The notes under the pieces: model-generated
What the model was told of the DNA's origin: nothing
Database searches by the model: none
The model's input: the letters and a program-made list of their open reading frames with translations, nothing else
Shown: in pieces, positions 41,025-49,641 of the stretch
How positions within the stretch are numbered: the stretch's first letter is position 1
How the letters are laid out: every line of letters begins with the position of its first letter
Program-made: the position numbers and the translations under genes
Source: Mucilaginibacter sp.
GTDB lineage: Bacteria; Bacteroidota; Bacteroidia; Sphingobacteriales; Sphingobacteriaceae
Reading direction: 5' to 3'
DNA: 64,000 bases
Assembly: GCF_028288185.1 (NCBI RefSeq)
Contig: NZ_JAQBOF010000037.1
Span: forward strand, 78,824 to 142,823

Positions 41025-43934
41025 ATGGCATTAAACACCGCTTACGAGGAAAAATTTGAGGGCAGGCACATTGCACCTAATCAGGCAGATACCGCAGAAA
41101 TGCTTAAAGCTACAGGCGTAAATACGCTTGACGAGCTGATAGCGCAAACGGTACCGGCAAAAATACGATTGAAAAATCCGCTTAACCTGCCAGCTGCAAA
41201 AAGCGAGTTTACCTACTTAAAAGATCTTAAACAAACAGCATCAAAAAACAAAGTTTATCGCAGCTACATTGGCCAGGGATATTATGATGTTATTGTACCG
41301 GGTGTTATCCAACGTAATATATTAGAAAACCCCGGATGGTACACCCAGTACACCCCGTACCAGGCAGAGATAGCACAAGGCCGTTTACAGGCTTTGTTAA
41401 ACTTCCAAACCATGGTTATTGACTTAACCGGGATGGAAATTGCCAATGCGTCTTTATTAGATGAAGGCACCGCGGCAGCCGAGGCCATGTTTATGCAATA
41501 TACCTTGCGTAAAAAAGAAGAGGCTAAAACCTTCTTTGTATCAGAAGAAGTATTCCCCCAAACCATAGATATTTTAAAAACCAGGGCAGAGCCTTATGGC
41601 ATTACCCTGCAAATTGGCGACCACCGTACGGTTAAGTTAACTGATGATATGTTTGGTGCCATAGTTCAATATCCAGCCGGCCACGGTGCTGTTTATAACT
41701 ATGCTGATTTTGCGGCCAAAGGCCACGAAAAAGGCATTAAGTTAACCGTTGTTGCCGATATTATGAGCTTGGTTCTCCTAACTCCTCCGGGCGAATGGGG
41801 TGCTGACATTGTAGTGGGTAGCACCCAACGCTTTGGTGTACCAATGGGCTTTGGCGGTCCGCATGCTGCATTTTTTGCAACTAAAGACGAATACAAACGC
41901 TCTATACCGGGCCGTATAATTGGTGTTACTATTGACAGCGCGGGCAACTACGCTTTACGTATGGCGCTGCAAACCCGCGAGCAACATATCCGCAGAGATA
42001 AAGCAACTTCAAACATCTGTACCGCGCAGGCTTTATTGGCTATTATGGCCGGTATGTATTCGGTATATCATGGCCCTAAAGGGTTAAAGCTGATTGCCGA
42101 ACGTGTGCACGGGCTGGCAATATTACTTTCACAAAGCTTAACCGCTTTAGGCTTTAAACAATTAAACGAAGCTTATTTTGATACCGTTAAGTTTGATCTG
42201 GGCGATCTGGCTGGTTCTATCCACTCGGAAGCTTTAAACAACGAGGTCAACCTGAATTATAATGGATCGGTAGTTACTATTTCTGTTGATGAAACTACAT
42301 CGCCTGATGATATAAAAACCTTGGTGCGCCTATTTGCTAAAGTAAAAGGCAAAACCATTGCCGCTATTGATTTTGACGGATTGCAGGCTAATTTAACCAC
42401 AGTTATCCCTGCTGATCTGCAACGTACATCAGCTTATTTAACGCATGGCATTTTTAATTCGCACCATTCAGAACATGAAATGCTGCGTTATATTAAATCT
42501 TTAGAGACTAAAGATCTTTCGCTTTGCCATTCGATGATAGCACTGGGTTCATGTACCATGAAACTAAACGCTACTACCGAAATGGTACCAGTTACCTGGG
42601 CCGAGTTTAGCCGAATGCACCCTTTTGCACCGGTTGACCAGGTTGGTGGTTACATGCAATTATTTGATGAGTTGAACCGCTGGCTAAGCGAGATCACCGG
42701 CTTTGCAGCCATGAGCTTGCAGCCAAATGCAGGCGCGCAAGGCGAGTACGCGGGCCTAATGGTTATCCGCGCTTATCATCATGACCGTGGCGATCATCAC
42801 CGTAACATCGTATTGATCCCATCATCGGCACATGGTACCAACCCTGCATCTGCAGCAATGGCAGGCATGAAGATCGTAGTTGTTAAATGCGATGATAACG
42901 GAAATATTGACGTTGCCGACATGAAAGCAAAAGCAGAGCAATACAGCGCGGAGCTTTCTTGCCTGATGGTTACGTATCCATCAACCCACGGTGTTTTTGA
43001 AGAATCTATTATTGATATCTGCCAGATCATACATGATAATGGCGGACAAGTTTATATGGACGGCGCTAACATGAACGCGCAGGTTGGTTTAACCAGCCCC
43101 GCTAATATTGGTGCCGATGTTTGCCACTTAAACCTGCATAAAACATTCTGTATACCACATGGCGGTGGCGGCCCGGGCATGGGCCCTATCGGTGTGGCTA
43201 AACACCTTGTTCCGTATTTACCGGGACACGCCGTTGTTGATATCGACAATGGTAAAGCTATCCACGCGGTATCTGCAGCGCCTTGGGGTTCGGCTTCTAT
43301 CCTCATCATATCGCATGCTTATATAGCGATGATGGGCGGCGATGGTTTAACCAACGCCACTAAATACGCCATACTTAATGCCAACTATATTAAAACAAGG
43401 TTAGAGAGTCATTACCCGGTATTATACACCGGCTCGCATGGCCGTTGCGCTCACGAAATGATACTGGATTGCCGATCATTTAAAGCAGCAGGTATTGAGG
43501 TGGTTGATATTGCTAAACGTTTAATGGACTATGGTTTCCATGCGCCGACAGTATCGTTCCCGGTTGCGGGTACGGTAATGATCGAGCCTACGGAATCAGA
43601 GCCAAAACATGAATTGGATCGTTTTTGCGATGCGATGATAGCTATCCGTAAAGAAATTGCCGCTGTTGAAGCTGGTGCATCAGACAAAACAGATAACCCG
43701 CTTAAAAACGCGCCGCATACCGTGAGCGTTATTACAGGTAACGAATGGGAACATCCATACAGCCGCCAAAAAGCAGCCTTCCCGCTGCCTTATGTTGCAG
43801 CCTATAAATTCTGGCCGTCAGTAGGCCGGGTTAATGATACCTACGGCGACAGAACGCTGATATGCTCATGCCCGCCATTAACTGATTATGAGTTTGAAGA
43901 AAGCGAAGTAACAACGCCGGAATACGGAACTTGA
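41025..43934 (+). CDS. gcvP: glycine dehydrogenase (aminomethyl-transferring), P protein
   Basis: The 969-residue single-chain P protein of the glycine cleavage system decarboxylates glycine with pyridoxal phosphate and passes the aminomethyl group to GcvH. The PLP-binding Lys706 is in NLHKTFCIPHGGGGPG, and the N-terminal half repeats the fold as usual. Length is right for the fused homodimer type. gcvT and gcvH are not nearby. The gene has its own promoter and a terminator hairpin beyond its stop. Confidence 0.97.
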   Translation: MALNTAYEEKFEGRHIAPNQADTAEMLKATGVNTLDELIAQTVPAKIRLKNPLNLPAAKSEFTYLKDLKQTASKNKVYRSYIGQGYYDVIVPGVIQRNILENPGWYTQYTPYQAEIAQGRLQALLNFQTMVIDLTGMEIANASLLDEGTAAAEAMFMQYTLRKKEEAKTFFVSEEVFPQTIDILKTRAEPYGITLQIGDHRTVKLTDDMFGAIVQYPAGHGAVYNYADFAAKGHEKGIKLTVVADIMSLVLLTPPGEWGADIVVGSTQRFGVPMGFGGPHAAFFATKDEYKRSIPGRIIGVTIDSAGNYALRMALQTREQHIRRDKATSNICTAQALLAIMAGMYSVYHGPKGLKLIAERVHGLAILLSQSLTALGFKQLNEAYFDTVKFDLGDLAGSIHSEALNNEVNLNYNGSVVTISVDETTSPDDIKTLVRLFAKVKGKTIAAIDFDGLQANLTTVIPADLQRTSAYLTHGIFNSHHSEHEMLRYIKSLETKDLSLCHSMIALGSCTMKLNATTEMVPVTWAEFSRMHPFAPVDQVGGYMQLFDELNRWLSEITGFAAMSLQPNAGAQGEYAGLMVIRAYHHDRGDHHRNIVLIPSSAHGTNPASAAMAGMKIVVVKCDDNGNIDVADMKAKAEQYSAELSCLMVTYPSTHGVFEESIIDICQIIHDNGGQVYMDGANMNAQVGLTSPANIGADVCHLNLHKTFCIPHGGGGPGMGPIGVAKHLVPYLPGHAVVDIDNGKAIHAVSAAPWGSASILIISHAYIAMMGGDGLTNATKYAILNANYIKTRLESHYPVLYTGSHGRCAHEMILDCRSFKAAGIEVVDIAKRLMDYGFHAPTVSFPVAGTVMIEPTESEPKHELDRFCDAMIAIRKEIAAVEAGASDKTDNPLKNAPHTVSVITGNEWEHPYSRQKAAFPLPYVAAYKFWPSVGRVNDTYGDRTLICSCPPLTDYEFEESEVTTPEYGT

Positions 43935-43970
43935 TTTTCTGATGTGCAGATATGCAGATATGCAGATAAG

Positions 43971-44016
43971 AAGATGTGCAGATGATGATGAATTGTCTGC
44001 ACATTTTTTGTTAATA
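43971..44016 (+). repeat. 46-bp direct repeat, left copy, containing the gcvP terminator
   Basis: Matches 44329-44374 with two mismatches over 46 bases. The stem ATGTGCAGA/TCTGCACAT (43974-43982 and 43995-44003) followed by six T residues is the gcvP terminator. Three tandem TATGCAGA-type units lie just before it. Confidence 0.75.
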
Positions 44017-44019
44017 TAT

Positions 44020-44325
44020 GTTAGTGCGGATTTTCAATTGGGAGCGTTCGAAAGATTAAAGAGCCATCGGCTCGACATGTATTGTAGCAACGGGTTTTAA
44101 CCCGTTGGAGAATATGCCCCTTAATAATGAGTGTCGTAGACACGATACATATTATAATGTAGCTTGCGAATTATCCCTTTTTAATATGGACCGAACCTAT
44201 GGTTCTTCGACTCGTTTTTGTTTCAATTTTCAACGGATTAAAATCCGTTGCTACAATATGGTGCGAAGCTACGCTTCTTATGATTTAAATCTTTCGAACG
44301 CTCCCAATTGAAAATCCTGACTAAC
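44020..44325. mobile_element. 306-bp palindromic hairpin-array element (MITE-like)
   Basis: A 29-bp perfect terminal inverted repeat (44029-44057 and 44288-44316; extends to about 38 bp with three mismatches) encloses six short hairpins at 44061, 44088, 44131, 44193, 44231 and 44265. Their stems are 5, 9, 5, 5, 9 and 5 bp in mirror order, with loops of 2-3 bases. There is no credible gene inside. The plan suggests a non-autonomous mobile or structured repeat. Confidence 0.75.
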
Positions 44326-44328
44326 GGG

Positions 44329-44374
44329 AAGATATGCAGATAATGATGAATTGTCTGCACATTTTTTGTTAATA
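44329..44374 (+). repeat. 46-bp direct repeat, right copy
   Basis: Second copy of the gcvP terminator sequence, two mismatches from the left copy, on the far side of the palindromic element. One mismatch shortens the stem to TGCAGA/TCTGCA. Confidence 0.75.
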
Positions 44375-44442
44375 GGATTTTAACATATTACATATTAATT
44401 TTATCCGCACATTTGCATATCCACACATTTGCACATCAAAAC

Positions 44443-44763
44443 ATGATCGCCCAAACCCCGCAAACACCCTATTACGCCGTAATATTTACCTCAATCCGCA
44501 CCGAAGGCAATAACGGTTATGCCGCCATGGCTGATACTATGGACGAACTGGCCAAACAGCAAGAAGGTTATTTAGGCATTGAATCCGCCCGAAACGAAAT
44601 TGGAATAACTGTATCTTACTGGCAATCGCTTGAAGCTATCCGCAACTGGAAAGCCAATACCGATCATTTGATCGCCCAAAAATATGGCCGCGAGAAATGG
44701 TATGCTAATTATAAAGTGCGAATCTGTAAGGTGGAACGGGATTATGAGTTTGAGGGAGAATAA
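44443..44763 (+). CDS. antibiotic biosynthesis monooxygenase-domain protein
   Basis: The 106-residue protein starts best at the ATG at 44443. It is a small dimeric ferredoxin-like alpha/beta fold of the ABM superfamily: YYAVIFTSIRTEGNNGY, an M-A-D-T-M-D-E-L-A helix, then GYLGIESAR and VSYWQSLEAIRNWK, which is the usual W-x-S-x-E-A-x-x-x-W motif. Members act as heme-degrading or quinol monooxygenases or have unknown roles. Heme-ligand residues cannot be assigned. The gene lies between the palindromic element and the GIY-YIG cassette. Confidence 0.85.
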   Translation: MIAQTPQTPYYAVIFTSIRTEGNNGYAAMADTMDELAKQQEGYLGIESARNEIGITVSYWQSLEAIRNWKANTDHLIAQKYGREKWYANYKVRICKVERDYEFEGE

Positions 44764-44775
44764 CACTTACCACCA

Positions 44776-45196
44776 CGTCATAACAAGCGCAGCGTGGTGA
44801 TCTCTACACGACAGGTAGACACTATTCAGTTATTGAATCGTATAGGTCTGTCCAACCAGGATTTAATTCGCTTATCAAATTATTCTTGTACGTCCGGCTT
44901 CTGTCTTTCAGAGATTTCTCAGCAGCGATCGCTTCCTCAATATGTGGATAGAAATAATAATATACTAACTTATCACAATTATATCTGGCAGTAAAACTTT
45001 TGGGATAAACTTTGTTTTTGTGCTCCCATATTCTTCCGACTATATCAGACGAAACACCGATATATAAAACAGTATGCATCTTGTTAGTCACGATATAAAC
45101 ACAGCCACCTCGTTTGAAAACCATACTGCAAAATAAGAAAACATTTGTTACCTGGCGTGTAGAGATCGCCACACTCGTACCTCGTTCGCGATGACG
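44776..45196. mobile_element. GIY-YIG cassette bounded by inverted repeats
   Basis: The left end (CGTCATAACAAGCG onward, 44776-44817) and the complement of the right end (45150-45196, CGTCATCGCGAACG onward) are imperfect inverted repeats sharing a core GTGGYGATCTCTACACGMCAGG. A single gene, a GIY-YIG nuclease, fills the space between them. The CGTCAT...GAGCG...GCGATCTC wording belongs to a widespread class of intergenic repeats. Confidence 0.65.
44822..45124 (-). CDS. GIY-YIG nuclease domain protein
   Basis: The ATG at 45124 gives a 100-residue protein; a longer frame from 45172 would run through the flanking inverted repeat. The motif CVYIVTN then VLYIGVSSDI is the G-I-Y...Y-I-G pattern of the UvrC-type nuclease fold, with the catalytic Arg in GRIWEHK and Glu in AIAAEKSLK. 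It is the small stand-alone URI/COG2827 type found in many copies in Bacteroidota. It may cut DNA, and its flanking repeats suggest it moves or homes with them. Confidence 0.88.
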   Translation of the reverse strand: MVFKRGGCVYIVTNKMHTVLYIGVSSDIVGRIWEHKNKVYPKSFTARYNCDKLVYYYFYPHIEEAIAAEKSLKDRSRTYKNNLISELNPGWTDLYDSITE

Positions 45197-45758
45197 CGCG
45201 GGGAAATTATTGAAATTAATTATTTAAATTTTGTAGCGGGCGTAGCAGGTGTAGCGCTACACTATAAAATGCTAAGACACCGTCAACTCACCCCTTAGAT
45301 CAACCGCTACCAAACGTTTTACTTCTTTAGGGTCATACTTGGCTATCATTACAAATTAAGGCAACATCGCTCAATAGAATGGTGGCGCTGGTTTGTCACC
45401 ACATTTTGAGTTAAGTTTTTTAACCGGCGGAATGGCTGCAGTTAACGCACCAATGAGTATGCATAAAAAGTTGTAAAAAGTGGTGGATTTTGGTAGCTAT
45501 ACGGCAACTAAACATGCATAAATGGTGGCTGCAGGTGCATATATGGCAACTATCGGTGATTTTTTGTAAAATGCTATTAATCAGAAATCTACCAACAAAA
45601 AATTGAAAAAAAATTAATTATTTCGCCAAAAAAATTTTGAAAAACCGGGATAAAAAACGGGTTATTATTTTCTGCAATTCCGGCATCTCCAATCCACTAA
45701 TTTAGAACTTCTTCCACCTTAGTGCGATTATAAGCAATGTAGAGTATGCCCCTTAAAT
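45197..45758. other. 562-bp intergenic region with an ansA fragment
   Basis: The left part (45272-45347) is a detached copy of the ansA 3' end. The rest, to the real ansA stop at 45759, is A/T-rich on its right side and has no convincing open frame. Short repeated words such as ATGCATAAA and GGTGGCTGCAG-like text occur around 45460-45550. Confidence 0.6.
45272..45347 (-). pseudogene. orphan 3' fragment of an ansA-like gene
   Basis: On the minus strand this reads about 25 codons ending DPKEVKRLVAVDLRGELTVS and a stop. The real ansA ends DPKEVKRLLEVDLRGELTVS. Over 65 bases (45272-45336 against 45759-45823) there are eight mismatches. Upstream of the match the frame hits a stop, so it is a non-functional remnant. 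Confidence 0.8.
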
Positions 45759-46778
45759 TTACGACACTGTCAACTCACCCCTTAAATCAACCTCTAACAA
45801 GCGTTTCACTTCTTTAGGGTCATCAAACTGGCCCAATAGGTACATCATTTTAGTTACGGCTGCCTCAAAGGTCATGTCATAACCGTTGGCGACACCAATT
45901 TCTTTTAGATGCTTGCTGGTTTCGTAACGGCCAAGCTCCACGGTACCTACTTTACATTGGGATATGTCAAGGATCACTTTGCCGCTGTCTATGGCACCTT
46001 TAAGCAGGTCTATAAACCACTGGTCGGTTGTGGTATTGCCGGCACCGAAGGTTTCCATTACAATGCCGCGTACATCGGCACTTAAAATGGCCTCTACAAC
46101 TTTAGGGCTAATGCCGGGGTATAGTTTTAGTACCGCCACCTCGTTAACCAGGTTTTTATGCTTGATCAGCGGTGCATCGACAGGTTGTCTAATATCATTA
46201 ACACTAAAGCGCAGGTGTACGCCAGACTCGGCAAGTATTGGGTAGTTTGGCGACCGGAATGCTTCGAACTTTGATGAATTATATTTAAATGAGCGGTTAC
46301 CCCTAAACAGTTTATAATCAAAATAGATACAAACCTCAGGTACCCGTGCACGATCGTTCTTTTTTGCATTGGCTATTTCAATAGCCGTCATCAGATTTTC
46401 CTTCGCATCCGTACGGATAGCGCTGATAGGCAATTGCGACCCGGTAAAAATTACGGGCTTAGCCAAATTCTCCAGCATAAAACTTAACGCCGATGCGGTA
46501 TAGGCCATAGTATCAGATCCGTGAAGAATTACAAACCCATCAACATCATCATAATTGCTTTCAATTAAACCGGCAAGCTCGCTCCATATCTCGGGGTTCA
46601 TGTTTGATGAGTCAATGATCTCCTCGAACGAATGCACCTTAATTTTACAATTAAGTTTCTCCAGTTCAGGCACGTTATCCATTATCTGTTCAAAGTTAAT
46701 GGGTTTAAGCACCTTGGTTACAGGATCGGTCATCATACCTATTGTACCACCGGTATAGATGATGAGTATCTGGCTCAT
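45759..46778 (-). CDS. ansA: type I L-asparaginase
   Basis: The 339-residue cytoplasmic enzyme hydrolyses L-asparagine to aspartate and ammonia. The first catalytic Thr is in YTGGTIGM and the second in HGSDTMAYTA; GSQLPIS and the GAGNTTTD motif complete the active site. There is no signal peptide, which separates it from periplasmic type II enzymes. The gene start lies 33 bases from the end of tatD, which is upstream on the same strand, so the two may form an operon. A decayed copy of its 3' end lies 423 bases past its stop. Confidence 0.95.
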   Translation of the reverse strand: MSQILIIYTGGTIGMMTDPVTKVLKPINFEQIMDNVPELEKLNCKIKVHSFEEIIDSSNMNPEIWSELAGLIESNYDDVDGFVILHGSDTMAYTASALSFMLENLAKPVIFTGSQLPISAIRTDAKENLMTAIEIANAKKNDRARVPEVCIYFDYKLFRGNRSFKYNSSKFEAFRSPNYPILAESGVHLRFSVNDIRQPVDAPLIKHKNLVNEVAVLKLYPGISPKVVEAILSADVRGIVMETFGAGNTTTDQWFIDLLKGAIDSGKVILDISQCKVGTVELGRYETSKHLKEIGVANGYDMTFEAAVTKMMYLLGQFDDPKEVKRLLEVDLRGELTVS

Positions 46779-46811
46779 TAAGTCGGGATTATGCGTAATT
46801 AAATATCATCC

Positions 46812-47579
46812 TCACACACCAAAAATTTGCTTGGAATTGGCGGTTGTTATATTGGCTACTGTTTGTATATCCGTTTGATATATCTCCGCTACTTTTTGAG
46901 CAACATAGATCAAATAAGAACTTTCATTGGGTTTCCCCCTGTGTGGAACGGGCGAAAGATACGGAGAATCTGTTTCTAAAACGATATGGCTTAAATCAAA
47001 TTGAGGTAATATTTTATCCAGCCCGCCATTTTTATAGGTAACAACGCCGCCTATCCCCAGGTAAAAACCAAGATCAATAGCCTGTTGGCCCTGCTTTGCA
47101 TTACCGGTAAAGCAATGGAAAATACCATGCAAGTCATCATCTTTTTCCTGCTCCAGCACCTCAAATACTTCATCAAAAGCCTCGCGGCAGTGTATCACAA
47201 TAGGCAGCTTTAATGATTTTGCCCAGTTAATCTGTTGTATAAAAGCCTCTACTTGTATCGCCAGCGTTGTTTTGTCCCAATAAAGGTCAATGCCAATTTC
47301 GCCAATGGCATATATGGTATTGTTTTGTTTGCTATCGCGGATAATAGCCAGTTCTTGTTCCCACCCCTCCTTTACCGAACATGGATGCATTCCTAACATG
47401 GGATAACACATGCCGGGATATTCATTAGCTAAACCAAATACCTGCGCTACAGATTCGGCATCAACATTTGGCAGAAACAAGCGGGTAATATCGTTATCAA
47501 TACAGCGCTGTATCAATTCGGCCCGTTTAATATCGTCCTGCTGATAGTATAAATGTGTGTGCGTATCGGTTAATATCAT
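46812..47579 (-). CDS. TatD-family metal-dependent hydrolase (DNase)
   Basis: The 255-residue TIM-barrel protein has the metal-binding DTHTHLY at its start, the E in IGEIGID, IVIHCREA, and late FHCF and ETDSPYL motifs. The family (TatD, YcfH, YjjV) are 3'-5' exodeoxyribonucleases or related phosphoesterases in the cytoplasm. The start codon is five bases from a CAAAATTA box on the top strand, the complement of TAATTTTG. Downstream on the same strand follows ansA. Confidence 0.93.
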   Translation of the reverse strand: MILTDTHTHLYYQQDDIKRAELIQRCIDNDITRLFLPNVDAESVAQVFGLANEYPGMCYPMLGMHPCSVKEGWEQELAIIRDSKQNNTIYAIGEIGIDLYWDKTTLAIQVEAFIQQINWAKSLKLPIVIHCREAFDEVFEVLEQEKDDDLHGIFHCFTGNAKQGQQAIDLGFYLGIGGVVTYKNGGLDKILPQFDLSHIVLETDSPYLSPVPHRGKPNESSYLIYVAQKVAEIYQTDIQTVANITTANSKQIFGV

Positions 47580-47583
47580 GCTG

Positions 47584-47591
47584 CAAAATTA
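47584..47591 (-). promoter_or_regulatory. possible tatD -7 box, nearly leaderless
   Basis: Complement reads TAATTTTG, an exact TAnnTTTG match, only four bases before the ATG. No TTG at the -33 distance, where a terminator stem begins, so the call is weak. Confidence 0.35.
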
Positions 47592-47624
47592 AAAAAGCCT
47601 TTCGGTTTAATCGAAAGGCTTTTT
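47592..47624. terminator. terminator after the FKBP gene at 47627
   Basis: A 13-bp perfect stem (AAAAAGCCTTTCG/CGAAAGGCTTTTT) with a 7-base loop, two bases beyond the stop codon on the minus strand. Confidence 0.85.
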
Positions 47625-47626
47625 CT

Positions 47627-48625
47627 TTATTGTTTCTTTTTAGTTGCGACGGGCTTTTTGACCGCCGGTTTTTTTACTGTGGATTTAGTAATGGCCTTTT
47701 TAACAGGTGTAGCAGCGTTTGGTCCTTTTTTAACCTTTACCAATTCTACATCAAAAACTAAAGTGCTGTATGGCGGTATACCCGGGCCGGCTGCATTTTC
47801 TTTATAAGCCAATTTTGAAGGAATTATCAACGTAGCCTTACTACCCGCATTAAGTAACGGAAAGCTTTCATTCCAACCGGCAATAATGCCCTCTGTGCCC
47901 AAGGCAAAGTGTAAAGGTTCATAAACACGGCCAGGCTGTGCTAAACCTGTTTTTTTAGCTTCGGCTTCAATGCTTGTGTCAAATACCTTACCGTCTAAGG
48001 TATGCCCTAAATAATTTACATAAACGGTATCACCTGCAACTGGTTTAGGCCCGGTACCCAATTTAGTAATTTTGTACTTTAAGCCTGATGGGGTTGTTTT
48101 TACTACCAATTTATTATCGGCTATGTATTTGTCTGCGTTAACAGCTTCCTGCGCCTCAATTTTAGCACCTTCGGCTTTCGCGGCAGCTATTTCTTTGTCC
48201 CTGTCGGCCATGGCCTCGGTTAGCGATTGTACTTTTTCTACTTTTAGTATAAAGAACAAGTTGCTGCCCGGGGGCAAAAATGGCGGGCGACGTTCCTCGT
48301 GACCTTTAAATATAGTATCGGCGGGGATACGTACCATCAGACTATCTTTTAAAGTTAACAACGGCAATACATCCATCAAATCGCCGGTTGATTGCACCTG
48401 CGCCTGTGCAGGCTTACCGGTTTGATAGGTGCTGTACAGTACAGAGTCTTTACTGGTTTTTTGCAGGAAGTTAAAAGTAACAACATCACCAACCTTTATT
48501 CTGTCGCCGGTATTGTGGGTAAGCATTTTATATTGAGTGCCTTTTGCAGTACGCTCAAAACCATCCTGGGCATTAGCATTTACAGCCAATACTGTGATAA
48601 AAATGTATAAAAGATATTTTTTCAT
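47627..48625 (-). CDS. exported FKBP-type prolyl isomerase with Lys-rich tail
   Basis: The 332-residue protein has a signal peptide ending AVNANAQ, an N-terminal FKBP-like domain lacking clear active-site residues (about 25-130), a helical linker and a C-terminal FKBP domain (about 170-300) with VYVNYLGHTLDGKVFDTS, FALGTEGIIAGWNE and LIIPSKLAYKE. It should speed proline isomerisation during folding in the periplasm. The last 30 residues repeat K-K-P/K-K-A-like text and resemble a histone H1-type tail, which is odd for a periplasmic protein. It is a paralogue of the lipoprotein encoded upstream at 48678. Confidence 0.88.
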   Translation of the reverse strand: MKKYLLYIFITVLAVNANAQDGFERTAKGTQYKMLTHNTGDRIKVGDVVTFNFLQKTSKDSVLYSTYQTGKPAQAQVQSTGDLMDVLPLLTLKDSLMVRIPADTIFKGHEERRPPFLPPGSNLFFILKVEKVQSLTEAMADRDKEIAAAKAEGAKIEAQEAVNADKYIADNKLVVKTTPSGLKYKITKLGTGPKPVAGDTVYVNYLGHTLDGKVFDTSIEAEAKKTGLAQPGRVYEPLHFALGTEGIIAGWNESFPLLNAGSKATLIIPSKLAYKENAAGPGIPPYSTLVFDVELVKVKKGPNAATPVKKAITKSTVKKPAVKKPVATKKKQ

Positions 48626-48629
48626 AATT

Positions 48630-48659
48630 AAAAAAGCCCTCCTTGTTAAAGGGAAGGCT
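48630..48659 (-). terminator. terminator between the two FKBP genes
   Basis: On the minus strand AGCCTTCC(C)TT pairs with AAGGAGGGCT (one bulge), loop TAAC, followed by TTTTTT. It would end the lipoprotein FKBP transcript before the second FKBP gene. Confidence 0.7.
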
Positions 48660-48677
48660 GTATAATGTTATTTATAT

Positions 48678-49637
48678 TTATTTTTTTAATGGAGCCGGAG
48701 CTGTTACCGGTGCAGGCGCTGAACCTGGTTTTGGATGAATAATATCTACCACTTCAACATCAAAAACAACAGGCGAATATGGAGGTATTGGGCCTGCGCC
48801 ATTTGCACCCCATCCAAGGTTTGATGGTATAATTAAAGTGGCTTTAGCGCCTTTGTTTAACAATAACAATCCTTGCTCCCAACCTGCAACAACTTTCTTT
48901 TGTCCAATTACAACCTTTATCGGTGTGTATGGGCGTTGGTCTAAACTGCCTAGTTTTGCTTTTACAGCTACGTCTTTAATACTGGTATCAAATACTTTAC
49001 CGCTTAATAAGCTGCCGGTATAAGTTACAAGTGCGGTATCGCCATTTGCAACGTTTGCGCCAACACCTGGTTTGGTTATAACATAGTATAAGCCTGAGTC
49101 GGTTTTGTTAACAGTTAATTTTTTGTCGGCAACGTAATTTTTAATTTTAGCTGGTTCTGCGGCTTTTTCTGCGTTACCTAAACCTTCCATGTATTTAGTA
49201 ATGGCTGCCTGAAATACACCATCACTCATTTTTCCTTTAGCAACTACTTTAACAATTTTTATATCGTATACTAAATATTTGCCTTTAAAGCCCGGTGGTT
49301 TAGGTTGTTTTTTAAATACGCTATCGGCACTCAATTTAACCGTAGCGCTATCGCCTTCGGCAAACAATGTCATTGCATCAAAAATATCACCTTTATATTG
49401 TGGTTTAGGTAAAATTAATGGCGATGGGCGGCCCTGATCGTAAGTGCTCAGCAATACAGAGTCGGCATCGTTTTTAATAACCAAATTAGCCAATATAAAA
49501 TCGCCTTCTTTAATTTTAGGACCAGATTTGTCTGTATATATATTATATAACATTCCGTTCTCGCCTTTCTTGTATCCACCATTACAGCTTGCCAGTCCAA
49601 TAGCGGCAAGTGCTAAAAACATCAGATTTTTTTTCAT
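48678..49637 (-). CDS. FKBP-type prolyl isomerase lipoprotein
   Basis: The 319-residue protein has the lipobox LASC (Cys18), so it is membrane-anchored. Like its paralogue it has a degenerate N-terminal FKBP-like domain and a C-terminal FKBP domain with VTYTGSLLSGKVFDTS, VVAGWEQGLLLL and LIIPSNLGWG. Ala/Pro-rich sequence ends the chain. It probably assists folding of outer-membrane or surface proteins. The DHH phosphoesterase gene ends... upstream of it on the same strand only four bases away, so the two genes are probably cotranscribed. Confidence 0.9.
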   Translation of the reverse strand: MKKNLMFLALAAIGLASCNGGYKKGENGMLYNIYTDKSGPKIKEGDFILANLVIKNDADSVLLSTYDQGRPSPLILPKPQYKGDIFDAMTLFAEGDSATVKLSADSVFKKQPKPPGFKGKYLVYDIKIVKVVAKGKMSDGVFQAAITKYMEGLGNAEKAAEPAKIKNYVADKKLTVNKTDSGLYYVITKPGVGANVANGDTALVTYTGSLLSGKVFDTSIKDVAVKAKLGSLDQRPYTPIKVVIGQKKVVAGWEQGLLLLNKGAKATLIIPSNLGWGANGAGPIPPYSPVVFDVEVVDIIHPKPGSAPAPVTAPAPLKK

Positions 49638-49641
49638 TTTT

